Source: Seriola aureovittata (taxonomy: Eukaryota > Chordata > Actinopteri > Carangiformes > Carangidae). Taken from it: a DNA stretch of 64,000 nucleotides. This document shows positions 34,441 to 64,000 of the stretch, in pieces. Made by a program: the position numbers and the translations under genes. The DNA lies in assembly GCF_021018895.1 (NCBI RefSeq), contig NC_079376.1, forward strand, positions 24,390,001 to 24,454,000, given 5' to 3'. Each line of letters starts with the position of its first letter. Within the stretch, counting starts at the first letter, position 1. The notes below the pieces were generated by a model. The model was not told the origin of the DNA. It saw only the letters and a list, made by a program, of their open reading frames with translations, and ran no database searches.

Positions 34441-34721
34441 CTTTTCTTTAAAGAAATTCATATTTTCATAATTTAATTAGCACCAAATTATAGGGTGATT
34501 TTCAGGAAAATGGTATGTTGTGTGTAATGTGATAGAGGTAATGTAGCATCTTCACTTGTAATATGGTATTTTTGCTTTGTTGTTTTACTATATTGACAAA
34601 AGGAAAGGCTCTGAATAAAAAAATAATGTAGACATCATGCACATATCCCTTTTCACATGCTTTTTAGACAGAGCTTGTTTCTGGGTAATCTATTATTGCT
34701 AACTTAGTATGAGTAATAACT

Positions 34722-34872
34722 ATGTGCCAGGGGCTGCCCCGGTGACTCATCTGGTCATGGGTTTGAATCTGACCCACATTCCTTTGCATGTCATCCCCTC
34801 TCTCTCTCTCTCCCCAACCTTCCTGTCTCTATCACAATAAAGGCAAAAATGCTCCCCCTCCAAAAAAAGAAA
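34722..34872 (+). mobile_element. SINE-like element with A-rich tail
   Basis: GCCAGGGGCTGCCCCGGTGA and GGTCATGGGTTTGAATCTGA resemble degenerate A and B boxes of a tRNA-derived promoter. They are followed by CCTTTGCATGTCATCCCCTC, a (TC)n stretch, TATCACAATAAAGGCAAAAA and an A-rich tail. This is the layout of a common fish SINE. The family is not named with confidence. Confidence 0.6.
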
Positions 34873-35159
34873 GTATATTCTGTGTCAGTATTTGCACAAA
34901 AAAAATTATATAATGTAAAACATTTGATTCACCCCAGAGCATTAAATTGTTCATACTGTCAACAGTAGAGTATTTAAACAAGTTGACACATGACCACAGT
35001 TATTTCATGATTTAATTTGAATTAATTCATTTAGCACACCTGGACAATTAATCAGTTTTTGTGTCACTGGCTACAAAACAACAGCACGGTGGTTGAAGGA
35101 GCCAGCTGAGGAAGTCCAGCACTCTCTTCCTCATGTCGACTTATGAGTGAGCTATAACA

Positions 35160-35570
35160 ACGACCACAGGCTCAAGAGGGGGGCTCAGAGGAGCTGGTGA
35201 AGCTTTATCCACTACAGATTCTGGTTCTCTGGTGGGCTTCTGGTCCTCCTCCAGGCTGGGCCTTTCATTTCTGTCCTCCTGTCCTAGTAATAGGAGAAGT
35301 TTCATTGGTGGTGTCAATGGAGCTGGGGGGAGCTGGCCGGTGGTCCAACGAGAGGTCGAACAGGGGGGTCAGAGGTGTCAGAGAGGCAGGTGCTGCAGCA
35401 GAGTCTGGTGCTCTGGTGGATTTTGGGTCCTTCTCCATGCTGGGTTTTCCACAGCCGTCCTTCCTGGCTTGAACCTTGGTCACAGACGCAGGCTCAGCAG
35501 GGGTGTGTCGGTGGAGTTGGAACTGCAGTGCAGTCTGCTGCTCTCGTGGATTCTGGGTCTTCATACATTT
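35160..35570. repeat. Degenerate tandem repeat, about three units
   Basis: Three related segments (about 35205-35285, 35395-35470, 35510-35565), each with an AGTCTGGTGCTCTGGTGG-like or CTGCTCTCGTGGATTCTGGG-like block, often followed by (A/T)CTGGGTCTTC or TCCATGCTGGG. Spacing is uneven. Frames on both strands stay open for 80-117 codons because of this composition, and no protein family is recognised. Confidence 0.5.
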
Positions 35571-37039
35571 ATTGTAACTCATTAATAAATGGTGATGTGT
35601 TTTATCCTTTTACCAGTTATGAATGTTTGTAACTGATAATAAATGGTTGTAAAATGAGATGAATAAAACATGAAAAGGGATGGAGGGAGAATCACAGAGA
35701 TGTGAACAGTGGGACAAAGAATGGATGAGCAGTAAAGGAATGTTGGAATGCTAAAGTCCTGAAGAAGAGAACAAGCAGTAGGAAGCATCTCCATATTAAT
35801 TTTCACTGTGCACAACAATCTGATCAACAGCTGTGATTAGAATGAGGATGGCTGCAGAGAGCATGACAAGGTAAACAATACTTCCATGGCCTTAGAAGAT
35901 GAATCTGGTCATGTGATATGATCATGTGATCTGCCAGAATTTGATCTGGCAGATGAAAGTGTTTGACCATTAAGATGCTGACAGTGGTTCATTGATAGTA
36001 ACTGAACAAACATGTGATGAAGCAGCAGCTACAAATGCCGATGATGGAGAAAACAAAGAAAGCTCAGTAACTAATGAAAGATGAGGCTGAACAGTTCAGA
36101 GAAATGTGAGCTCACTATTTGGCAAGCAACAAGACACTGCTGGCCTTTTTATCTAATGTGTTATAACAGCTTTTACAACAGTTAGTTCCCGACCGAGCAA
36201 TTTGATTGGACGAGAGGCATTCCATGAGTGCTGATATGGAGTAAAACAGCACTGGGACTTTTAACTCATGTATCACTCCGCCTCACAGGTGTTTTATTAA
36301 CCGTTAATCAGCGTTACATTAACGGTCGTTATCTATCTTAGACTGTAACAAACCTTGATAAAAGTATTTCCAGAAATAACATTTGAATTAAATGATGTCT
36401 GGTCGTCAGAGGAGGATGGAAAGAAGAAGCCTGGATTCTTCAGTCCACCTCCAGGTGTGCTCATATGACATTGTCAGGTCAGGAAAATGTTTATGTGTTG
36501 CAGCTGTGATTAATTTCGGTACAAGGCCGCTCAGTACAACATCACTCCCTCTCCGGTGATATCGCTTAATTATAAATGATTTATTGTGTCAATTAGTAAA
36601 CTAGTCATAAACCATTCTCACATTTTTTAGGGTGTTCATATTGTAAAGTGTTACCTGGCTTTTTAAACCTTTGCTCTCTCCTATGTCAAAGACAATGACA
36701 ATGACATGTTTTGCACATAGGGTTTCACATGTTGGTTATTGATTTTGGGGTCACAAGACATAATTCAAACTCTGTTTTTCTTCTGTAGTTTAATATAATT
36801 ACTCAGTGGAGTACAGGGCCTATTAGGCAAACGTCTCTAAAGATCGTTTGAAAGTAAAGAACGATTCACTGCTTGTTTTGGCACAATTTGTTTTCAGTTT
36901 GTAGAACAAAGATGTGCAAATTAGAAATTTGTCACGTTCAGCAGCATTTTCACAAAACCATTTTAGTGCGCAACTTCACTGTGACAACTGTTTCTTCTCA
37001 GTCTTCCTTGAAATGAGGCCAGTGACAGAGACTCCAGAC
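35571..37039. other. Intergenic, few recognisable features
   Basis: 36190-36300 (GACCGAGCAATTTGATTGGA, AGTGCTGATATGGAGTAAAA) resembles a fish dispersed repeat but was not classified. Nothing else is supported. Confidence 0.35.
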
Positions 37040-37110
37040 TTCCTGCACGTTACGGGGGACTGGGATTCTCGTTCACTTAACTACGCTCACGTGCCAGAGC
37101 GACGACCGGC
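37040..37110 (+). promoter_or_regulatory. dicer1: Candidate dicer1 core promoter
   Basis: CpG density rises sharply compared with surrounding sequence. A CACGTG E-box lies at 37088-37093. There is no TATA box. It lies just upstream of a candidate non-coding first exon with a strong GT donor. The exact start site cannot be set from sequence. Confidence 0.4.
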
Positions 37111-37290
37111 AGTTACGTAGTTTACGTTCTTTTTTTGGCGTAGCAGAGGCCCAGGTGAAAGGAAGTGGTCCCACCGTGGACGAATAGCCACCAAATCGGG
37201 ACAGCAAGGGTGAATGGCAGTGAGGATATCCAACGAATGATTTCAACTCTTTTTTTTAGCCAGGACGATCAATCGAAAAACACACATCGG
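37111..37290 (+). other. dicer1: Candidate dicer1 non-coding exon 1 (5' UTR)
   Basis: The 3' end is defined by CATCGG followed by the strong donor GTGAGT at 37291. The 5' end is arbitrary. The segment is CpG-rich and holds a short upstream reading frame of eight codons (ATG 37213, TGA ending 37239). Vertebrate DICER1 genes have non-coding leader exons, which fits. The following intron starts with the AGCTAGC/TTAGC motifs often seen in fish first introns. Confidence 0.45.
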
Positions 37291-38724
37291 GTGAGTTTAC
37301 GTGCCGAATTGTGCGATTTGTCTTTATGGAATACTCTTTTGGATGTTTTGGCCTTGCTAGCTATTAGCTAAAGCTAGCTCTCTGGCTGGGTGACATGGTG
37401 ATGGTGCATGGTGGCTGCAGTTTCTGTTCAGACATTGTGTTGCATTACACGCTGTAAAATTTTGGTTGAAACCAGGTTTCAATTTAGCTCCATAAATCAC
37501 CCAGGCGGGAGCAACCCAGCACACCCAGGCATGTGTAGAAAGCTGAGACAGTAACTGGTTCCGGACAGGCGCGATCCCTTTGGTTTAACACTCGCTAGCC
37601 ATGCTAGGTTAAGGTACCCTGTTGAACGCTGAAAGAGGGTTGCATTGCAGTTTTGCGACTATTTGCCGAGTCGGTAACGTTATGTATGAGGCTATTATGC
37701 TATTCTAGACATTACTTACTTAATTTGTTCCAAGTCTTTCTCACAACATCGTACCAGCTAAGCTAACCTAAAGCAAATAAGCTGATTTGTCATTAACTTG
37801 TTTGTTACTGTTAGCCAACGTCACGAATCACACTTCCCCATCATTTATCAGGCCCAGGACGTTGAAATGCTTCATAGTTTAAGATAATTCAAAGAAGGTA
37901 TCTCTAGACATTATGCTTTATGGTTATATGTGTTAACGCGGCTTACTAGTTATCTATAAAATCATGGCACAAATTGAGCTGCTTAGTTGCTAACTAGCCA
38001 GCTAATGTTAGTCAGCATGGTCTCTGCTAGTAACTAAAGCTGAATGGTCAAGTGTCCAGCTACCAGGCTTTTAATGACCATGTACGAGTCCATACACACA
38101 TTTAGAGAGGGAAGGTTACTAATGTGGTGTTTGAAGACAGATGAACAGATGGACATGTGTTAATATCTGGTTTAATGCTGTGGAGAGCAGTGAATTGTAG
38201 CAACCAATATACTGGTACCGAGGTCACATAGTTTATGACAGATACTGGCTGTAATGCAGTAAAAATGTATTATTATGGCTGATGTTCTGGACAGTGTATG
38301 CCTTTGTATGTCATTGTATGCCTCACTTGTTACAGCTGATACAGAGACACTCCCATGTCTTCTTGACAGAAACCCTTGTCCAAAACTGGTAGACAATGGC
38401 AGATTGGGGTAGTGTCATGAAAAAGTTAGACATTTAAGGCAGATGAAGGTTCCTGCAGCTCGTCTCAGACCAGAACTTGTTCGTAAACGTTATATAATGA
38501 TGTAATTTCTGTAAAAGACTGGTACTCTGTCAACGTAGGTCCTACTACTTCTGAAACTCTTCCTACATGACTCAAAACTGCACAGAGTTCCTTAACGGGT
38601 ACAGTGTGCATAGGGTCAAGAGCTAAATATCTGAATGTGCAAAGTTTGTGTTGTGGTCTAAGCTTCTTAACATGTAGGCCAAACAACGAATTATTATGCT
38701 AATCTGTTAGCATATGTGTGGGTG

Positions 38725-38751
38725 TATGTATATACATATATACATATATAC

Positions 38752-38800
<49 letters not shown>
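38725..38800. repeat. (TATA/CATA)n-(TG)n compound microsatellite
   Basis: Alternating TATACATA units, then (TA)n, then (TG)n. Confidence 0.9.
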
Positions 38801-38801
<1 letters not shown>

Positions 38802-39024
38802 TTAGTAAGTTTAAGAACAGATGTTCTCAGGTGACACAGAGACAGATTGGCGAATGGTTTGCAACTCTTGTTTTAGTGGTATTTGTCGCTTCTGTGTGTT
38901 TGTTGATTCTTGGTATACTGCATCTGTAAACAGTAGGTCACTAATGTTTCACTGACTAATGCTACTTCTGTCTGGCATTACTATTACATGCTGCTGTGTG
39001 ATTTATAAACAGTAAGGCACTTGT

Positions 39025-39270
39025 GTTTTACTGTCAGATACCACTTGTTACGGTCTCATCTCACTGCGGTGCAGAACAGAGAGGTTCAGGAGATCCTTTG
39101 TTTCCACTGCCATCAGGCTATACAACACCTCAGCCAAAGGAAGTGGACTAATCTAATTATTATTGTTCATTTGTTATTAACTGTTATTATTATTATCAAC
39201 AGTGAGCTAAGTGACACATGAATTTCCGCTAGGGGATAAATAAAGTGTATCTCTATCTATATACAGATGG
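39025..39270 (+). mobile_element. 3' end of a LINE retrotransposon
   Basis: GCAGAACAGAGAGGTTCAGG, AGATCCTTTGTTTCCACTGC and CATCAGGCTATACAACACCT read as the C-terminus of a non-LTR reverse-transcriptase ORF. They are followed by TTTCCGCTAGGGGATAAATA, AAGTGTATCTCTATCTATAT, a short tandem 3' tail. It is heavily 5'-truncated. The same tail appears reversed at 48349-48399. Confidence 0.65.
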
Positions 39271-40019
39271 TGTGCCACACTTGTTTTCATATCAAAAGCC
39301 TGATTCTAATGATACACTGGCTTTACTGGTGATATAACACTGCTATCTGATTGTTAGTGGCTCCCCTTTGGCATATGCTGCTGCTTTGGTAATGGTGCGC
39401 CAAATGCAAGAATATCCAACTACAGCTGCAGCACGAACATGAAGGTTTCTGGTCAGGTGGGGGTTATGCTAATGGTCGTAGTCTGAAGGGGTGCGATGGG
39501 AAGGAGGTAGGGTTTCTAGGGTTTGCAGTGCAGCAGCTGGACCCTTCTTGTCAAATGCAAACACCTACTTTTCTTTTAATTTATACAATTTCTGAAATGA
39601 AAGTAGGCTATATATTACAGTTAGCATTAATGGACAAACTTTGTCTAGTGCACACTAAATGCTTCCCATACAGGGAGATTATGTAGCTATGTAGCTCCTT
39701 TGCTGAATGCAGGTGGTGAAAAATAATAAGGCCTTCAAAGTACATAAGTCTTAGCAGCAAAGTGTAGTTTAAAGTTTAAAAGTAAAATTAGCTTGCCCCC
39801 TGGTTTGGACTGATGTATGATTACATATGGCATTTGAACATTTATTGAAATGAAACCATGTGTGAAGTGTAGAGGGAAATATCACTGATTGATGAAGCTG
39901 TTAAAAACTCAAACACATGAATGGTGACCTAGACCACACACTGCTGTTTGTAAGACGTCTGACACCAGAAAGGTTTGAAACCACTGGTTTAATCTTTGTA
40001 TTTTAAAAGCTTGTTATAT

Positions 40020-40133
40020 TATCTGAGGTGTCAAATCTTCATCTTAAAAGTAACTAGTAAGTAAAGCTGTCTAATAAATGTAGTGGAGTAGAAAGTACAA
40101 TATTTCCCTCTGAAATGTAGTGGAGTGGAAGTT
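40020..40133 (+). repeat. Host fish repeat, left part (split by insertion)
   Basis: AAAGTAACTAGTAAGTAAAG, CTGTCTAATAAATGTAGTGG and AATATTTCCCTCTGAAATGT, ending GTGGAGTGGAAGT. The remainder (ATAAAGTAGCATCAAATGGA, CAAGTACAAGTACCTCAAAA) resumes at about 40651-40720, after the element at 40134-40646. Confidence 0.65.
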
Positions 40134-40646
40134 GTTCCCTTGGAATTATAAGGTTCTATCTGACATTTTTCTTATAAACAAGGTTCATAAGAAAAAGGTC
40201 AGCAGTGCAAATTCAGGGCAAGTTCAGTCTTTATTAGTTGTTTTAGACAATATAAGACTTTTTCTGACCTGCTACACTTATTTGCTGTCTAAACTATTGA
40301 CACTTACACTGTTACAACATTAATGTTATGTTTTAAAATAAATTAATGAGTAAACTGTTTGAAAATCGTTGCTTCTTTTCATGTTTTTCAAGATAGAACC
40401 ATATAATTCCAAGCAGAAAGCGAATTCTCAGGATTACAAGGTTCTATCTGCATTTGACATGTTCCAAAAGACCCCATTTACAAATTTGATAGGATTTTGA
40501 TATTGTATGTGTAGTATACATTTAGGGTGTCTGTCATTTTCATGTATGAAAGACACCTGTGTTGCTATTTGGAAAGCAAGAACTTTAAAGCTCAATAACT
40601 CAAAACCAATCGGAACACAGATAGAACCGTATAGTTCCAAGGGAAC
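40134..40646. mobile_element. TIR element inserted in host repeat
   Basis: Left end GTTCCCTTGGAATTATAAGG + TTCTATCTG and right end CAGATAGAACC + GTATAGTTCCAAGGGAAC are inverted copies of about 29 bp. A second facing pair of the same TIR sequence lies inside (about 40391-40413 and 40430-40460), so this may be two adjacent small elements. No transposase frame. Non-autonomous DNA element of unnamed family. Confidence 0.7.
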
Positions 40647-41839
40647 AAATCATAAAGTAGCATCAAATGGAAATAGTCAAGTACAAGTACCTCAAAATAG
40701 TACTTATGTATGATGTCTCATCCAAAAAAGACCAAATATTGTATCTGCCTTTCATAAAGAATGGCTTGTCCAATCTCTGCGGATCACATATGGTTACAGA
40801 AAAGGTAACGCTTAAAATGTATGATTGCGGCGAAAAAGTTTGGGTGCACCTAAATTATATGCTTGTGCACAAAAGACAATTGACTTCTCTCACACTGCCA
40901 GACGAGTTTCTCATCATACTGACAGGACACAGTCACACAACTGCAGGGAGCAACGTCATCACAGACACAGTGCTGTGGTGCAGTACAGACTGGTAAAATG
41001 GATCTGTCAATGTCATTCTAGGTTGGTGCTCCTGTCAGTGTGGGAGCCTCCATGTGTGACGCTTCGGTCGGTGATTGCGTGTTTTTAAAAACTTATTTCG
41101 CGGCTGCAGCTCGCTCTCAGCTGAAGGTGTTTCTGGTTGAACAGCACCACGGTGGACAGGTGACGGGTGTGTTTACAGTGTTGTGCTCTGAAAGAAAAAA
41201 GGAGCGAGTTCACCCGGGTGTTGTGTTTACATCACTGCTGATTGGAGCTGGAGCCAATAAATACCTGTGACCTGGGAGTGAATGCCGATTGTTCCCTTTC
41301 GCATTCACAGCAAAAGCCCGATGTTAGCGGAAATTAGCAGGTTTTCTCCAGTGTAAAAGGGGCTATGGAGAGGCAGCAAGATTAAGATTATGTTTTTAAT
41401 TGAGAAAAAAGTAAAAAACATTTTTTACATTGCTGACCAAGTTGTCCAAGATATTCTCATTTTTAATGACACCTGTTTAGAGGATAAAAGTTGAGCAAAA
41501 GGCTTCAGCTGCAGGATAAACACCATGGTCTTCCTCTGGTGGTCTGAGCATTGTAAAACTCTAACATCAGGATTCACAAGAAGAAGAATGAATCAAAGTA
41601 CAGTAGCAGGGATGTGACAATGGTATAATTCACACAGGGCTGCACATGAAGCTGTGGGTGACACCTGTTGATGCTGCCTGCTGTGTGCAGCTGGGTTTTA
41701 CCTTTAGACAATACCTAAGAGGGTTACTGCAGCAGTGTTTCCCCTACATTGATTTATTTGCAGTGGCTGGTAGCTATATCAACTTTGAATGACACATTTT
41801 GATTTTCATTTTTTTTCTATTAACTAATTTTAATGGTTA

Positions 41840-42030
41840 AAATTAGGGATGTACAATATGCAAAAAATCATATTCAGATTATCTTGGCAGATATTGTGAT
41901 TGCAATTTCAGTTGGAATGGTTATTTTTGCATTTCATGTTTACTGAAAAAAAATAAATGATGATGCTTATGTTGCACAACAATGTCTTGACACATTTTAC
42001 CTTTATCAAAAAATTGCCATATTGTGATTT
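41840..42030 (+). repeat. Dispersed repeat related to 4860-5100
   Basis: AATTAGGGATGTACAATATG, AAAAATCATATTCAGATTAT, GGAATGGTTATTTTTGC and ACTGAAAAAAAATAAATGAT follow the same order as 4860-5100. Confidence 0.45.
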
Positions 42031-43634
42031 TGATTATGTTTGGATTAATTGTGTAGCCTTAGTTAATTTCTCAGCCCCTATTTGCCCTGTTCTCTTTCTC
42101 ACACAAACTGATTGTCAACAGACCTGTTTGTCATGGTAGGACTGGCCATCAGGAGCAGAAATCCTGCCAAGTTTTTACTGGCCCTGTCTGTCTCTTTTAC
42201 TGGCACAATTTGTTATCAACCTGGTTATTATTGGTTTTACACAATGTGAGGCAGTCAGTCATTAATTTGTCACAAAGCAGCCTACTTGGCAATTCACGTA
42301 TTTGCAGTGGAGCACCTTTTATATACGAATATATTTAATAATGAATGTAAGAAAACTACTCTTCATGTCAGTGTGTACAGCAGCTACTGCCACAAATAGA
42401 ATCTAATTCAGTGGGAAACGCTGTGAAGCTGAGGGGAACTTCCTGCAGGGCTGCACATGACATACTCCACTTTACAGTACATACAAGCCATCAGTGTTTA
42501 ATCACTGGATTAGAGTTGTTGGTTGTATAGTTTTCACAACGTCAGTTTTCCAGGGTCAAGGAGATTATGCAAAAACACACAAAAACTCTTTCAGTTTTCT
42601 ACTATCATTTCAAAACACTGAGTCGTATAAACCAATATTAATATTTTTCTGCCTGAAACACAAACTTCCTACCTATGCTGACAGGATGCGTTTCCCCAAG
42701 ATTTTTTCAACAGTGGTGCTTGTGCGTGCGTATGTGCGTGCGTCCACCAGTGCTCGATGCTGGATCTGTATTTATGTGCGTTGGTGGAAGAAAAGCTTCG
42801 AATGACTGAATGGTCATAAACAAGATTATTCATGTTTGCCTTGTCGTGTGTGTTTGTTCACCAGAATCCCAAAAGCTGCAGTCATAAATGAACACGGAGA
42901 AGTACTCAGACTTCTTTTATTGCACATAAATAGAAACAGATAAAATAAACTTGATTAACAAGTCTAGAATAGAATAATAGGATAGAATAAAAGTGTGAAG
43001 CTGTGAAAAGAGCTGAATGACTGTAAACCCTCAGAGGTGCTGTTAATGTAGTGACATTTCAAGAAGACTGTTGTCTTCAATTAGTGTCACAGGTGTCTTG
43101 AATCTTATAATCAGTCATTCAGCCTATTTACATGGAGAAAAGTCCTCATTGTGTGCACCACACTGAACATGGATAAGAGAAAGAAAAGATTTGTTTTAGG
43201 AGATAAGGAAGAAAATAAGCACCATACATGGTCAAGATAAAAGCTACAAAAGCAGCCTGATGTTCCTGTGACCACAGCCGCTACTGTTATATTGACATTT
43301 AAGTTCAATGATGGGATCGTAGCCAACCTCCATGGATGTGGCCCCCAGAGGAGAATTGACCCCAGGCAGAAGGACAAACTGAATGGTAGAAAAGGAACCA
43401 ACGAAAATGTCACTTGCATTTGAAATGTTGAGCATCAGGTTGTGTTATTTTTTTAATCAGCTGCTCCTTTTACATAAAGGCTCGGGCCTGACTGCTGGGA
43501 TTGGTCACAGCTGTGGGATCTTCACAGTAGAGCTGTGCAGTCCCGGGTGGTGATCGTATCACTGTAACTGTGGATCTCTCTTCCCCCTCCTCTGTGTGAC
43601 TCCAACATCTGACACGTCTGTTTTTGTTTTGCAG

Positions 43635-43681
43635 GGCTGGAGGATCCACTCACTGTTCCCGCCTTTCCCATCTGTGCAGAG
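43635..43681 (+). other. dicer1: Candidate dicer1 5' UTR exon
   Basis: Bounded by a strong acceptor (TTTTTGTTTTGCAG) and donor (GTACGA) in the right orientation between candidate exon 1 and the first coding exon. It contains no ATG. Only RNA data could confirm it. Confidence 0.35.
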
Positions 43682-44288
43682 GTACGAGGGCTAACATCAC
43701 TGTCACATTACTGTCACAGTGTAATGATCAGTGGTAACAGAAGCAGTCTCCGTGGTGCACAAGCTCACTTGAATGTTTGCTATACATACATATATATACA
43801 TACTAACGTAATTCTCATTGAAGTTGCTATTTTGTAGGTAATTCAGAATTACATTTATTAGCAAAATGGCCTTTTATATTGTCATGTGTGATAGTGTTAT
43901 TTAGACATGCTCTCTCTGTCTGTGCTACATCTCCAATGCATGATTGTAATACTGCTCTGTGCTTCGGTGTTTCAGGTCTATTCCAGCTTAAATGTGGGGG
44001 AGCATCCGGAGTTAAGAGATATTTTATCATGAAGCCCAGATTAAATGTCTGCTTACCCAGAAAGTCACAATTACTACCTGTAAGTATATCTATATCAGAG
44101 CAAAGCAGTGAAATGACAGTCGGACTCTTTGCAAACCTCTTTTCTCCAATTATGAAAAATATCACATATCAGGAAGAAACATTGCAATATTCAATGTTAT
44201 CAAATATCGACCCGAGCCTAATATCGGTTATTGCGTCATTCTCTGCTTCTGTTGTACATTAACGCTGGATCCCCCTCTCCCTCTCCAG

Positions 44289-44378
44289 TGAACTTGTGAA
44301 AGGAAGAGGAGAATGAAATGAGATAAAGTGGAACGACTGGAGGAGCCCAGCCCCCCCTTACCTCCACCGCTTTGAAGC
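44289..44378 (+). other. dicer1: dicer1 5' UTR part of first coding exon
   Basis: Follows a CTCTCCCTCTCCAG acceptor. An in-frame TGA at 44373-44375 immediately precedes the ATG, so translation cannot begin further upstream within this exon. Confidence 0.55.

Positions 44379-64000
<19,622 letters not shown>

Larger units (their letters stand above)
37291..43634. other. dicer1: Probable dicer1 intron 1
   Basis: 6.3 kb of non-coding DNA with a TA/TG microsatellite, a LINE 3' end, a nested transposon and a dispersed repeat, listed separately. No coding exon was found; the frame at 41040-41270 is not supported. Confidence 0.5.

Noticed and set aside
34722..34872. Possible tRNA gene
   Set aside because: Only degenerate promoter-box resemblance, no cloverleaf; better explained as a SINE.

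Overview
This is a vertebrate genomic window, almost certainly from a ray-finned (teleost, percomorph-like) fish. It carries split genes with GT-AG introns, abundant (CA)n/(GT)n microsatellites, and several dispersed repeat families typical of spiny-rayed fish. Two protein-coding genes are present, both on the + strand: calmin (clmn) followed by dicer1. The same two genes are neighbours in the same orientation on human 14q32, so this is conserved synteny.

Region 1-9363 is repeat-rich non-coding DNA, most likely the first intron of clmn. The first coding exon (N-terminus, about 27 residues in human) was not found and probably lies upstream. clmn coding exons 2-13 (12 exons) run from 9364 to the TGA at 25986-25988. 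They encode two calponin-homology (CH) domains, one very large acidic exon of 737 codons, and a last exon with a C-terminal tail-anchor-like membrane segment. Region 25989-37000 holds the clmn 3' UTR and intergenic DNA, with AT-rich duplicated repeats, a SINE-like element and a candidate poly(A) site near 32013.

A CpG-enriched segment around 37040-37290 looks like the dicer1 promoter and non-coding exon 1. Twenty-six dicer1 coding exons were placed from ATG 44379 to 63607, and every phase matches its neighbours. They cover the helicase, DUF283, platform/PAZ, RNase IIIa and RNase IIIb domains. The terminal exon, with the dsRNA-binding domain and stop codon, lies beyond the window. All RNase III catalytic acidic residues are present.

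No new multi-gene system is visible. The most notable observations are: a perfect 96-bp palindrome 45 bp upstream of a dicer1 3' splice site; a DDCH rather than DECH helicase motif II in Dicer; a GC donor on the first coding intron of dicer1; an intron in dicer1 that appears absent from the human gene and carries two inverted-repeat structures; a clmn last-exon acceptor built from a (TG)n repeat that could pair with a (CA)n tract just past the stop; a dispersed repeat carrying perfect palindromic estrogen-response-element sequences; and two nested transposon insertions readable at base resolution. Family names and comparisons with human come from memory, not from a search.
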